Below are positions 45,796-54,863 of a stretch of 64,000 bases of DNA, in pieces. The notes under the pieces were generated by a model that did no database searches, was not told the origin of the DNA, and saw only the letters and a program-made list of their open reading frames with translations. The first letter of the stretch is position 1. Each line of letters starts with the position of its first letter. The stretch covers positions 62,001-126,000 of the forward strand of contig CANJMI010000013.1 of NCBI GenBank assembly GCA_947475525.1. The letters run 5' to 3'. A program made the translations under genes and the position numbers. The DNA is from Polyangiaceae bacterium (lineage in GTDB: Bacteria; Myxococcota_A; Polyangia; Polyangiales; Polyangiaceae).

Positions 45796-48092
45796 AAGCC
45801 GCGGGGCCTTCGCGTGGACGGCGCCGCTGGCACTGGGCGCTCGCCGTCGCGGCCCTCGAGGTCGGGTTGTCGAGTTGCGGCTCGAGCGGCTGTGGAATAC
45901 GCGGTCTTGCGAGCGGGGATCCGCCCAACGCGGCATCGACACCGGCCGAGCCGGCTGTCACCGGTAGCGCCGCGGCTGCGCCCGATTTTGCGGTGCTCTT
46001 GCCAGACCCGGCGCGCCCCGACCTCGACTGGCGGGCAGCGATTCGCCTGTTGGACTGGAGTCGCGCCTACCGCCTCTTGAGCGCGCTACCGCCCGAGCAG
46101 CTTCGCGAGCCTTCGATTCAACTCGTCATCGGGGTCGCGGCCCTCGAATCCGGGCGCACCGTCGAGGCCGTCGCCGCGCTCACCGGGCTCGAGGAGAAAT
46201 TGCCGCTCGTGAGAGAGGAGGTCCGCGCATGGTACGCACGCGCGGCGGCCGCAACGGGCCCATTCGAAGAGGCGGCGGCCCTGCTCCTCGCGTCGGATCG
46301 AGTCGACGACGCGGTGCTCGCCGCCGAGGCCTACCGGCGGGCGAAGGCCCCTGCCAAAGCGCGGAATGCCGCGGATCGCGCGGTCACCCTCGCGGACCGA
46401 ACACGACGTGACTCGGCCGGGGCGCGCCTCGTGCGGGCTGAGCTTGCAGAAGCTTCGGGGGATCGCGCGACCGCCATCGCCGACCTCCGCTGGCTTGTCC
46501 GCGAGCGCCCAGAGCAAGCGTTGGCGCTCCTCGCGCGGGTCACGTCGCTCGGCGGAACGGTTTCGCTCGAGGAGCGACTCAACGTGCTCGAGAAAGCCGC
46601 GAGCGACAGCAACATGGACGCCATTCGCGTAGCCTTCAGCGAGCTTCGCAACGCAACTCCGGGGGCAACGACGCGGCTCGAGTTCGCGTGGGCCAAGACG
46701 CTGCTCCACGGTCGTCGGTTTGCCGAGGCCTTACCCATTCTCGATAGCGTCGCCCGAGAGCTCCCTCCCGCGGCGGCGATCGAAGCACGCTATCAGGCTG
46801 CCCGCGCCGCGGCGCGCTCGGGAAAAGAGCGCGAAGCTGTCACGCGGTTCGCGGCGATCGCGAGCTCGAAACCGCCAAGCGTTTGGGCCGAGCGTGCGGG
46901 CCTTCGGCATGCGGAGACGCTCTTGCAATTGGGTCGTCACCGCGAAGCTTTGCGCGCGTTCGGTCGTTATTTCGGGATGAAAAAAAAGGGCGTCGACGAG
47001 AACGCCACCTACGGACGCGCGCTCGCAGAGCTCGGTGCTGGCGAACCTGGCAAAGCGCGTGAGGCGTTCGCAGCGATGAAAAAACGCGCGACCGCTCGGC
47101 GTGCTGGCAGTTTCCAAGAGCTCGAAGGGGTCGCCGCCGCACGCAGCGGGGACACCGCCGCAGCCGTGGTCTTGTGGCTCGACCTCGTGAAGAACGAGCC
47201 CCTCACGTGGGCGGGCTGGATGGCACACGCGCGGCTCACGTCCGTTGGGCACACGCCGCTGCCGCCGCTCATCGCGCCATCCAGCAGCGGCGCGTCGATG
47301 CCTCCTCCACTCGCCGCGGTCATGCCGCCCGCGGCAGCGCTGCTCGGCTCGCTCGGCCTCGATGCTGCCGCCGAAGCGCGGCTGATACGAGCGGAAGACG
47401 ACATCGAACGAGCGCATCCAGGCCGCGAAGGTGAGGCGCTTTGCCTCCTGCATGGGCAGCTGACGGCCGGACGGCGCAGGCTTCAAATTGGCGACCGCTC
47501 GGTCAAGCGCGAGCTGCTGATGCGTGCGCCGAACGACGCCGAGCAATGGGCATGGCGTTGTGTCTACCCGGCGGCCTTCGGACCCATCGTCGCACGTGAG
47601 GAGCAGCTCGCTTCGTTGCCGCGCGGGCTCATTCAAGCGGTCATGCGTCAGGAGAGCGCGTTCGATCCGCAAGCGAGCTCGCCCGTCGGTGCGCGTGGGC
47701 TGATGCAACTGATGCCGACAACGGCGCGCCGCGTCGCGCAAGAAGCGGGTATTGCCCTCTTGCCAGAGGACGTTCTTCGGCCGGACATCAACATTCAGCT
47801 CGGCGCGACCTACCTCGCGAAGCTGCTAAAGACCTTCGATGGCAACACCGCACTGACCGCTGCCGCTTACAACGCGGGACCTCACGCGGTGAACGGTTGG
47901 CTCTCCTCGCCGGGAGATCGTGAGCTCGATCTCTGGGTCGCAAAAATTCCATTTCGCGAGACGCGCCAGTACGTCGCAGCGGTCGTAGGAAACCTCCTTC
48001 GCTATCAATTCCTCGAAGGCGGCGCCGCCGCGGTCAACCCACCGAGCCTTGCGCTTCCGCCTGCGCCTGCGCTGAGTGAGTCCGACTACTAG
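45792..48092 (+). CDS. slt: Soluble lytic murein transglycosylase (Slt70-like)
   Basis: The enzyme cleaves the MurNAc-GlcNAc bond, leaving 1,6-anhydro-muramic acid. The 766-residue product begins with GTG in a GTGA overlap with the sensor gene and has a signal with lipobox-like LSSC. A long TPR-like helical superhelix covers about 50-560, the Slt70 doughnut. The C-terminal catalytic domain has VMRQESAFDPQASSP with catalytic E621, GARGLMQLMPTTA, LGATYLAKLL and LTAAAYNAGPHAV. It is likely a periplasmic or outer-membrane-anchored lipoprotein. Coupling to the Cache-HAMP gene suggests wall turnover tied to an external signal. Confidence 0.92.
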   Translation: MKAAGPSRGRRRWHWALAVAALEVGLSSCGSSGCGIRGLASGDPPNAASTPAEPAVTGSAAAAPDFAVLLPDPARPDLDWRAAIRLLDWSRAYRLLSALPPEQLREPSIQLVIGVAALESGRTVEAVAALTGLEEKLPLVREEVRAWYARAAAATGPFEEAAALLLASDRVDDAVLAAEAYRRAKAPAKARNAADRAVTLADRTRRDSAGARLVRAELAEASGDRATAIADLRWLVRERPEQALALLARVTSLGGTVSLEERLNVLEKAASDSNMDAIRVAFSELRNATPGATTRLEFAWAKTLLHGRRFAEALPILDSVARELPPAAAIEARYQAARAAARSGKEREAVTRFAAIASSKPPSVWAERAGLRHAETLLQLGRHREALRAFGRYFGMKKKGVDENATYGRALAELGAGEPGKAREAFAAMKKRATARRAGSFQELEGVAAARSGDTAAAVVLWLDLVKNEPLTWAGWMAHARLTSVGHTPLPPLIAPSSSGASMPPPLAAVMPPAAALLGSLGLDAAAEARLIRAEDDIERAHPGREGEALCLLHGQLTAGRRRLQIGDRSVKRELLMRAPNDAEQWAWRCVYPAAFGPIVAREEQLASLPRGLIQAVMRQESAFDPQASSPVGARGLMQLMPTTARRVAQEAGIALLPEDVLRPDINIQLGATYLAKLLKTFDGNTALTAAAYNAGPHAVNGWLSSPGDRELDLWVAKIPFRETRQYVAAVVGNLLRYQFLEGGAAAVNPPSLALPPAPALSESDY

Positions 48093-48121
48093 CCCGGCTC
48101 CATGTGACTTCGATGGCGGAG

Positions 48122-49324
48122 CTAGCGCGTCCTCAGGAGCGGACTCGCTTCCCAGGCGTATGTCCCCGGCGTTCGCGCACGGTGCGCAAGCAGCGGTCGG
48201 TACCATGCGTCATCGCCGTCGGTTGCCCATCCCGTCGAGAATGCGTCACGTAGCACGAGCTCGGCGAGCTTCCCGCGGGGGGAATATCCCCACTCTGCTT
48301 CCTGCGAAACATCTGCCGGATCGGCGTAAGTGCGCCACACGAAAAACCCGGCGCACCACGGCTCATCGGCAAGCGGCGCGAGCAGCGCACGGTACGCGTC
48401 GGCTTGAGCCTGCTCGTCCATGCGCACGTCGGTCATCGAGTCAGGCCACTCCCATGGACGCAACGCCGGATCGACGCGGTTCGTGTAGCCCATCTCGGTG
48501 AGCAGCACGGGCTTGCGCCACTCGACAGCGAGCTCGCGAAGTTGGACCGTGACGCGACGACCGCCTTCGAGGAGCACACTCGGCCCCGCGCGCTCCTTGT
48601 CCGTCAGCGGAAAAAAAGCGTTCACGCCGATGACGTCGATGTCGCCGAGGATGGTCGTGTTCGCGATGTCATCCCAGTTTCCGGAGTACGTAAAAAGGCC
48701 AGAAAAATGGCCGCGCGCGCTCCGTATGAGTTGCTGAAAGCTCGCGGCGCGACGCGTCGTCACCCAGCTGCGCAGCTCCACCCCGACGCTCAGCATCTCC
48801 GCGTGCCCGCGCTCCGCGACGTCCGCCCAATGCAAGAGGAACCGCTCGTAGGACGCGGCCCACCGCTCCCAACCTGCATCGTCTCCAGGATCGATGAGCG
48901 CGCGCCATCCGCCCGATTCGACCCAAAGATGCGGCACGATCATCACCCGCAGACCCTCGGCATGCGCATGCTCGATCGCCGCGAGGATAGCCTCGGTATT
49001 TCGCTCGACCGGCGCCTCGAACGTCAAGTCGACGCCGCCGCCTTTCAAGTCATACACGCGACCGAAGGGCGTCAACGCCACCCACGTCGCGCCCATCGCC
49101 CGAGCTTCACGGAGCGCCGCACGGCCAGCCACGGTGCCGTAGCCAACGCCTGGATGCACCGTGCTCTCGATGGGACCCACCGTGACACCGCGTACGGCGC
49201 CGAGCCCGGAGTCCCGCCATCCTTCCGCCCCGTGCGGGAGCGCGTAAAGGCGCACGTTCGAGCGCGACTCGAAGAGCTGGGACAACAACGTCAGCGCCGA
49301 CCAAACGAACCGCACCGGCGGCAT
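48122..49324 (-). CDS. TIM-barrel glycoside hydrolase, GH113-like
   Basis: The 400-residue product, from the ATG at 49324 one base after the upstream stop (TGAGATG), shows TIM-barrel glycosidase features. These are GATWVALTPFGRVYD, LRVMIVPHLWVESGGWRA, LSVGVELRSWV (acid/base Glu in place of the usual NE), DIDVIGVNAFFPL, and VLLTEMGYTNR, whose Glu would be the nucleophile. This resembles GH113 mannanase-type enzymes. The N-terminus has a hydrophobic stretch but no clear cleavage site. The start was chosen for the coupling. It is convergent with slt, 29 bases apart. Confidence 0.75.
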   Translation of the reverse strand: MPPVRFVWSALTLLSQLFESRSNVRLYALPHGAEGWRDSGLGAVRGVTVGPIESTVHPGVGYGTVAGRAALREARAMGATWVALTPFGRVYDLKGGGVDLTFEAPVERNTEAILAAIEHAHAEGLRVMIVPHLWVESGGWRALIDPGDDAGWERWAASYERFLLHWADVAERGHAEMLSVGVELRSWVTTRRAASFQQLIRSARGHFSGLFTYSGNWDDIANTTILGDIDVIGVNAFFPLTDKERAGPSVLLEGGRRVTVQLRELAVEWRKPVLLTEMGYTNRVDPALRPWEWPDSMTDVRMDEQAQADAYRALLAPLADEPWCAGFFVWRTYADPADVSQEAEWGYSPRGKLAELVLRDAFSTGWATDGDDAWYRPLLAHRARTPGTYAWEASPLLRTR

Positions 49325-49325
49325 C

Positions 49326-49736
49326 TCAATGCATTCGGCGCCGCACCGCAACCACGAGCTCGAGCGCGCCGAGCAACGCCGCTCCGAGGGCCGTCGCGAC
49401 ACCGAACAGCAATGCGACGTCCGCAAGGTGCGTCTCGCCCGCCGGACTCACGGCTCCGATGCGCCACACAACGACGAGATCGACGAGCTCGACAGCGGTG
49501 AGCGCCGCACCGGCAGCCATGGCCCCCTGCCAAACCCGCGTCCCGCGCGGACGCGTGACCCAGAACCACCCGAGCATCGAGAGCGGCCCGAAGGCGTACA
49601 CCGACGCTCCCCAAGTCGCGAAGTTCCACGTGCGAGCCCGCATCGCCGCGGACATTCGACGGCGATCCATCCGTTGAATTGCGACCGGCAGCACGATGCT
49701 CACGACCATCGCGACGGCGAGACGCACGACCTGCAC
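49326..49736 (-). CDS. Small multi-helix membrane protein
   Basis: From the GTG at 49736 the product is 136 residues with three or four hydrophobic helices (VVRLAVAMVVSIVLPVAI, ASVYAFGPLSMLGWFWVT, GAMAAGAALTAVELVDLVVVW and a C-terminal ALLFGVATALGAALLGALELVV). Charged Arg turns sit on the predicted cytosolic side. No conserved domain is recognised. The start is uncertain (an ATG at 49709 is possible); a longer frame to 50060 lies antisense to the transpeptidase coding sequence and was not used. It is coupled to the glycosidase gene. Confidence 0.6.
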   Translation of the reverse strand: MQVVRLAVAMVVSIVLPVAIQRMDRRRMSAAMRARTWNFATWGASVYAFGPLSMLGWFWVTRPRGTRVWQGAMAAGAALTAVELVDLVVVWRIGAVSPAGETHLADVALLFGVATALGAALLGALELVVAVRRRMH

Positions 49737-49821
49737 GCGGCCGAGACTACACCGGCGCCGAAGCGCGAGGTGCCTCGATTCGGCTCGACAAGCACGCGGA
49801 ACGCGCCGCGAACGCGGATGC

Positions 49822-51465
49822 TCACGGATGAACGTGAACAGTGGTGCCGTCGCCCATCGACTCGCCCGCCGTCGTGCCGTGCCAGCCTTCCGGAACCGGT
49901 GGGTCCGTCCAACCGAAAATGCGGTGCGCGTCGATCGGCGAGAGGTTGATGCAACCGTGGCTTCGCGGGCGACCGTATTCCGTGTGCCAATAGGCCGCGT
50001 GGAGTGCGTAGCCTCCTTGGAAGTACTCGACCCACGGAACGTCTTGCAGCTCGAACTCACTACCGAGGCTCTGCGAGTCCATGGTGGCCGTGATGTGCTT
50101 CTCGCGAATTTTGAAGGTTCCCACGGGCGTCGAGTGCGTCGTCTTCGGGTCGCCGAGTCCGTCTTTTCCGGTCGAGACCATGGTGACGAAGATCGCCTTG
50201 TCCCCTTCGAAGAGCGTCAGCGTCTGACGCAGGATTGAGACGTCGACCCACTTGAGGTTGCCCTTCGCGAACGTCGGTAAGGAGGACGTCTTCGCCGCGA
50301 TGGCGAGGTCCGAAGCCTTCATCCACGTGCCCTCGGTCGTCTCGACGTAGCGCCGCTCGCTTTCACCTTTGGACTCACCCGTCAGCTGGATCGGCGCGCC
50401 GTAAGCGAGGCGAGTCTTGATGCGCTTGAAGCGGCTCCCGGGGAGTTTCTCGTAATGGCTTACGTCGTCCTTGCGGGCGAAGCCGAGCGGTAGCGTCCAC
50501 CCTTTGTTGCCAAGCTCCACGCCGTGGAATGGCGAGCCACGGCCGGGCTTGAGCTTGCTCGTCGGAATGAGCCGCAGGTCGGTCGTCAACGCAAAATGGC
50601 GCTTTTCGCCTGGGAATGCGTCAATCAGCGCGACCCCAGCGTGGCGCTTGATGCGGTTCGTGATGACGGCGTAATCCGGCACCGCGAAGTTCGAGACGTT
50701 CGGGATCTTGCGGCCGCTCTCGAAGTACCAGGGGACCTTGCCGCCCGAGACGCCGCCGAACCGCTCGTTATCGTCGAGCTCAGGAGCCTCGGCGGGAGCT
50801 TCGCCGATGACGAGGCCGAATGCATCGGTCGGTACATCGTTCGCGCCCACTTCGTAGCCTAGCCACTTCTCTTTCAGTCGGTCGAACGAACGCAAATTGC
50901 GATCGAGCGCCATCTCGTATTGTTGCTGCTCCTTGAAGGTGGGCAGTCGGTAGTAGCGAGGCGCGATCGCGCGGACGAACGCGTAGGCGTAAGGCAAAGG
51001 CTTCGAACGGTCGGGGGCGCGCAGCGTCGCCTTCAAGAGCGGGTGGCTCTCGTCGAGGGTCGCGCCTTCATCGACGCAGACATACCCGCGCGGCAAGACT
51101 TCGTAGTAGCCGCCTTGGCACGCGTCGAAGGCCGTGGGCTTCTCGGCGCGAGTGAGCTTCTGGCCAACGCGCAGGTACCCGAGTTGCGAGCTGCGCGGAT
51201 CGGGCCGCTCGCGAATCACGACCGACATCTTCACGGCGCCGAGCTTCGGGCCACCCGCCTTCGCGATCATGGCTGGCTCGCGGGGACGCTCTGGCTCGGC
51301 TGCGCTGCCGGCTGGGCTGACTTTTACGTTGGCGACGTCGGTAAGCTCGCCCTTCTCGCCCTTCTCGCCCTTCTCGCCGGGCTTGCCGCGCTTGCTACTA
51401 CAGCCGGAAGCGCACGCTAGGAGCGCCACCACCACCGCCAACCCCGTCCATCGCACGGCACGCAT
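49822..51465 (-). CDS. L,D-transpeptidase (YkuD domain) lipoprotein, paralogue 2
   Basis: The 547-residue product from the ATG at 51465 has a lipoprotein signal (LLACASGC) followed by a collagen-like GEKGEKGEKGE stretch encoded by three 9-bp repeats. An SH3-like module (LGYLRVGQKLTRAE ... YEVLPRGYVCVDEG) and a YkuD domain with HAAYWHTEYGRPRSHGCINLSP follow; the cysteine is the nucleophile. It shares the ending GWTDPPVPEGWHG with the protein at 12088-13617, so the two are diverged duplicates. Function is peptidoglycan 3-3 crosslinking or protein attachment; the target is not visible. It lies 69 bases before tRNA-Arg(CCG). Confidence 0.88.
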   Translation of the reverse strand: MRAVRWTGLAVVVALLACASGCSSKRGKPGEKGEKGEKGELTDVANVKVSPAGSAAEPERPREPAMIAKAGGPKLGAVKMSVVIRERPDPRSSQLGYLRVGQKLTRAEKPTAFDACQGGYYEVLPRGYVCVDEGATLDESHPLLKATLRAPDRSKPLPYAYAFVRAIAPRYYRLPTFKEQQQYEMALDRNLRSFDRLKEKWLGYEVGANDVPTDAFGLVIGEAPAEAPELDDNERFGGVSGGKVPWYFESGRKIPNVSNFAVPDYAVITNRIKRHAGVALIDAFPGEKRHFALTTDLRLIPTSKLKPGRGSPFHGVELGNKGWTLPLGFARKDDVSHYEKLPGSRFKRIKTRLAYGAPIQLTGESKGESERRYVETTEGTWMKASDLAIAAKTSSLPTFAKGNLKWVDVSILRQTLTLFEGDKAIFVTMVSTGKDGLGDPKTTHSTPVGTFKIREKHITATMDSQSLGSEFELQDVPWVEYFQGGYALHAAYWHTEYGRPRSHGCINLSPIDAHRIFGWTDPPVPEGWHGTTAGESMGDGTTVHVHP

Positions 51466-51564
51466 CGTCACCGCGGATCGCAGGTTTTTCGGCAAGGGGC
51501 CAACTTCACGGCGGCAAGCTCGACTTGCGGAGATCGACTGTCGGGACTAGGGTTCGCGACGCAC

Positions 51565-51638
51565 GCGCCGGTAGCTCAGTTGGATAGAGCGTTGGCCTCC
51601 GAAGCCAAAGGTCGTGGGTTCGATTCCCCCCCGGCGCG
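51565..51638 (+). tRNA. tRNA-Arg, anticodon CCG
   Basis: The 74-nt cloverleaf has acceptor GCGCCGG/CCGGCGC, D-arm GCTC/GAGC, anticodon stem TTGGC/GCCAA with loop CTCCGAA (CCG), and a T-arm with TTCGATT. No CCA is encoded. Its last six bases, GGCGCG, begin a direct repeat that recurs at 63430, so this tRNA is the apparent attachment site of the CRISPR-carrying island. Confidence 0.95.
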
Positions 51639-51776
51639 CTGATTTCGTTCACGTTTTTGGGAGCTGCCGGCGGAGGTCTGGCAGGAAAAAGCCAAACCGC
51701 CCCGGTTTTCGAGAGGGATCGGCAGCTTCGGCAGCGCCGCCCAGCTCGTCCACGAGGCCCTCGCGCCGCGTCCACT
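51633..51776. repeat. Left copy of island direct repeat (att-like)
   Basis: Starts with GGCGCGCTGA, sharing the last six bases of tRNA-Arg(CCG), then matches 63430-63567 over about 140 bp with scattered substitutions and small length differences near the far end. Read on the minus strand, both copies keep one reading frame ending in LRRQ(L/I)PKT and a TGA, just before the tRNA bases. This suggests the repeat contains the 3' end of an integrase-associated gene. Confidence 0.8.
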
Positions 51777-52105
51777 CCGCGCGGGCTCACCCCGACCTTG
51801 GCCTGCTTGCCGCTTATGAAGTCCTCAGTGAAGTCTTCCCACCGCATGGCGTGAAGCTCGCCCGTTTGCAGGCCACCAAAGCACCAAGAGACAACCGCCG
51901 TAGTCCGGCGCTGCGACACGGCAAGTTCTCGCGCTTCGTCCGGGTGTTGCCACTCGAGGTAGGCAACCAACTCGACTTCGGTCATGACAGCGCGGTGGCC
52001 GTTGCCACACCTCACCTTCGGCAAGCGCGCACGCTTTACAGGGTTCTCGTTGATCTGCTCGTCGTGCCACAAGTCATCGAAGATAGGCGATATGAAATTG
52101 CGCAC
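51640..52105 (-). pseudogene. Tyrosine-recombinase-like integrase remnant
   Basis: The minus-strand reading gives a core-domain-like stretch: FISPIFDDLWHDEQINENP, LPKVRCGNGHRAVMTEVEL, WCFGGLQTGELHAMRWEDF. This matches the integrase region around the first catalytic Arg (normally GLRxGELxAL). Here that Arg is Gln, and the HxxR and Tyr catalytic parts are missing: the frame passes into a different reading near 51790 and then into antisense tRNA. A second frame starting near 51790 ends in PDLRRQLPKT, shared with the right repeat. I take it as a broken, frame-disrupted integrase. Its position next to the tRNA fits the original integration module. Confidence 0.6.
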
Positions 52106-52599
52106 ATAAACCAGGGTTTACCGCGACCGACCCGCACTCGCGACCAAGACGAACATGGTTTTTATGTCGCTCTTCATGATGCTGGCCGCGGCGCGGTAGC
52201 CGATGTGGTGGACATCGTGCACATGCTCGTGAAGCACGGTGCAGTCAGCCGAGCACCCGAGCACCCGAGCACCCGAGCACCCGAGCACCCGAGCACCCGA
52301 GCACCCGAGCATGAAGCGTCGCAACGCCGAGACGCGGATCGCAACCGTGGTCACGCCATCCGTTCGCCATCGCGCGATTGTGGTGTTTGCTGCTTCGCGC
52401 ACCGTGAGCGCGGCCGGTAAGCGTCAAGATAGTTGCCGCATGAGTCTTCACGCTCCGTGAGCCTCGGTAGAAAAATTCCTCGTTGTCGAGTGTCCTCCGC
52501 AGCGGCGCGCACTCGACACGCGAATTCGAGTGGCAGAGTCCCTCGGGTTCAGGGCCACGAGGGTGGGCGCCTCCCAGGCACGCGGTAGCCTACTCCATT
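52106..52599. other. Non-coding island segment with octanucleotide repeat
   Basis: No gene is supported here. The stretch between the integrase remnant and the array has an 8-bp tandem repeat at 52250-52311 and a short G+C-rich flank before the first CRISPR repeat. Open frames across it are short or are translations of the tandem repeat. Confidence 0.6.
52250..52311. repeat. Tandem CGAGCACC octanucleotide repeat
   Basis: CGAGCACC is repeated head to tail seven full times from 52250, followed by a partial eighth unit CGAGCA. Eight is not a multiple of three, so copy-number change would shift any reading frame. This is typical of slippage-prone DNA, but no gene with a start here was found. Confidence 0.85.
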
Positions 52600-54736
52600 C
52601 TTCTGAGCTGCCTATGTGGCAGTGAACGGCGGCTGCTACGGCTGCGGCTCGAGAGGTTCCTTCTGAGCTGCCTATGCGGCAGTGAACGCGAGAGCACTTC
52701 GCGGTTTCTCGGCTGGGGTACTTCTGAGCTGCCTATGCGGCAGTGAACGCGAGAGCACTTCGCGGTTTCTCGGCTGGGGTACTTCTGAGCTGCCTATGCG
52801 GCAGTGAACGTTGCGCCGCAGGGAGCGCGGGAGCTGGTTTACTTCTGAGCTGCCTATGCGGCAGTGAACCTTGCGGCCTACGCAGCGCTCTTGGCCGAGC
52901 TCTTCTGAGCTGCCTATGCGGCAGTGAACCGCGTCGAGCTGCAACGCCAGCGGCCCCAAGTCTTCTGAGCTGCCTATGCGGCAGTGAACCAAGAGAGCAA
53001 GAGAGCGCGGGCGCGCGAGAGCTTCTGAGCTGCCTATGCGGCAGTGAACACCGAGGCCAAAACCTACCGCGCCTTGAGTCACTTCTGAGCTGCCTATGCG
53101 GCAGTGAACGTGTCGTCGGTGTCGGTATCGTCGGTGTCGTCCTTCTGAGCTGCCTATGCGGCAGTGAACGAGTCGGCGCACCGGCGAGCGGCTGCGGCGG
53201 TCTTCTGAGCTGCCTATGCGGCAGTGAACGGCGTGTTTGCGTCGCTTAGTGCCGCGTCAAACTTCTGAGCTGCCTATGCGGCAGTGAACCGTAGCCCCGC
53301 TCGCCGAGGCTTTTTCCACGCCTTCTGAGCTGCCTATGCGGCAGTGAACTCGCTTCGGTCGCCTCGACACGCGAGCCTGGTACTTCTGAGCTGCCTATGC
53401 GGCAGTGAACCGCCGCAGCACGTTCGAGGCGATGGCGCAGGTCTTCTGAGCTGCCTATGCGGCAGTGAACCGGAGCAAAATTCCACGACTCGTGGACGCT
53501 CACTTCTGAGCTGCCTATGCGGCAGTGAACTCGTTTTGGCTCTCGGGCTCGCGCGTACCCTCCTTCTGAGCTGCCTATGCGGCAGTGAACGGTTTCTGAC
53601 TGAGACGGTGCCCACGGATTCGACTTCTGAGCTGCCTATGCGGCAGTGAACGCTGCCGAATTTCTGCTCGTGCGGATCGCATACTTCTGAGCTGCCTATG
53701 CGGCAGTGAACGACCCCCCGGAATTGGGGAGCCGTCGCGACGTCTTCTGAGCTGCCTATGCGGCAGTGAACTCGTCCAGGACGCCTACGAGGCGGACTTC
53801 GTACTTCTGAGCTGCCTATGCGGCAGTGAACGATGGGGGGGGCGGTCAAGGTCGTCCTCTTGGACTTCTGAGCTGCCTATGCGGCAGTGAACAAGGGTCG
53901 AGGTGGCGCTTTAGTCCCGTACTACTTCTGAGCTGCCTATGCGGCAGTGAACACATGGCCTGTGCTGACACGTGAAAGGGTCGAGCTTCTGAGCTGCCTA
54001 TGCGGCAGTGAACTCCGAGTCGCCCCGGTGCCGTGGCCGAGTACGACTTCTGAGCTGCCTATGCGGCAGTGAACAAGGCTAAGGTTGGTTTCCAGGGTTT
54101 CAACCTCTTCTGAGCTGCCTATGCGGCAGTGAACGTTCAGGCCGCTAGCGACTGCCGTGGCCGTGTTCTTCTGAGCTGCCTATGCGGCAGTGAACTTCCA
54201 TTGTCTTCCCTCTTTCACGAGCCGGATCTTCTGAGCTGCCTATGCGGCAGTGAACCTTGCGTAAGCGGCGGCGGCTTCTTTCCTGGCCTTCTGAGCTGCC
54301 TATGCGGCAGTGAACACGTAGACGCCGACGCCAGTTCTCGCGACCGACTTCTGAGCTGCCTATGCGGCAGTGAACTTCTCGTCGAAGTGACCTACCAGCT
54401 CGCGTGACTTCTGAGCTGCCTATGCGGCAGTGAACAGAAAAGAAAAGTCTTTCCTTCTCCGTCCGTCCTTCTGAGCTGCCTATGCGGCAGTGAACTTTTG
54501 TCGCGGTCGTGATTGACCGACGGAGAGCTTCTGAGCTGCCTATGCGGCAGTGAACGCGAAAATGTCGCAGTCATCCGCGAAGACTTCCTTCTGAGCTGCC
54601 TATGCGGCAGTGAACACGCGACGTAGGCTTCTCGCGAGAGCCTGTTAACTTCTGAGCTGCCTATGCGGCAGTGAACCTCTGGGCCTGGGTTGAGCCGGTA
54701 CAGTTTCGCTTCTGAGCTGCCTATGCGGCAGTGAAC
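52600..54736 (-). CRISPR. Type I-F CRISPR array, 36 repeats and 35 spacers
   Basis: Thirty-six 28-nt repeats are spaced by 32- or 33-nt spacers. On the minus strand each starts GTTCACTGCCGCATAGGCAG and ends CTCAGAAG, the type I-F form. All copies look identical except the first on the plus map, 52600-52627, which has one substitution (TATGTGGC), marking it as the old, trailer-end repeat. The leader is on the other side at 54737. The spacer is 33 nt at 52688, 52749, 53350, 53591, 53832, 53953, 54014, 54135 and 54616; the others are 32. Two neighbouring spacers (52688-52720 and 52749-52781) are identical. Spacers are mostly G+C-rich. Confidence 0.98.
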
Positions 54737-54863
54737 AAGACGGTCTTACCGCTAAGTCATTGATTTGAAGAAGAAATCATCCGAATCCAACGACAATCCT
54801 TCTTTCATTGATTCTCCCAAGCCCTTGAATTCAAACGACTTTTAGTGGCAACCAGAAAAAGGG
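54737..54863 (-). promoter_or_regulatory. CRISPR leader and cas6f downstream region
   Basis: An AT-rich 127-base segment lies between the cas6f stop and the repeat at 54709-54736, in the position of the leader. New spacers would enter at the adjacent repeat and the array would be transcribed leftwards from here. Runs such as TTGATTTGAAGAAGAAATCA stand out from the G+C-rich host. IHF-type sites and the exact promoter were not resolved. Confidence 0.75.

Noticed and set aside
51506-51640. Integrase reading frame continuing through tRNA-Arg(CCG)
   Set aside because: The final residues are translation of the antisense tRNA; the tRNA cloverleaf is perfect, so the frame there is accidental.
53893-53924. 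Spacer sharing GGTCGAGGTGGCGC with the sequence at 63421
   Set aside because: Only 14 bases agree and the rest diverges; this is expected by chance in G+C-rich DNA and is not a protospacer.
52672-54574. Long open frames with repeated RIGSSEV or LLSCLCGSE units within 52.6-54.6 kb
   Set aside because: They are translations of the CRISPR repeat on either strand; the 60-61 base period and the variable 32-33 base inserts show it is an array, not repetitive protein genes.
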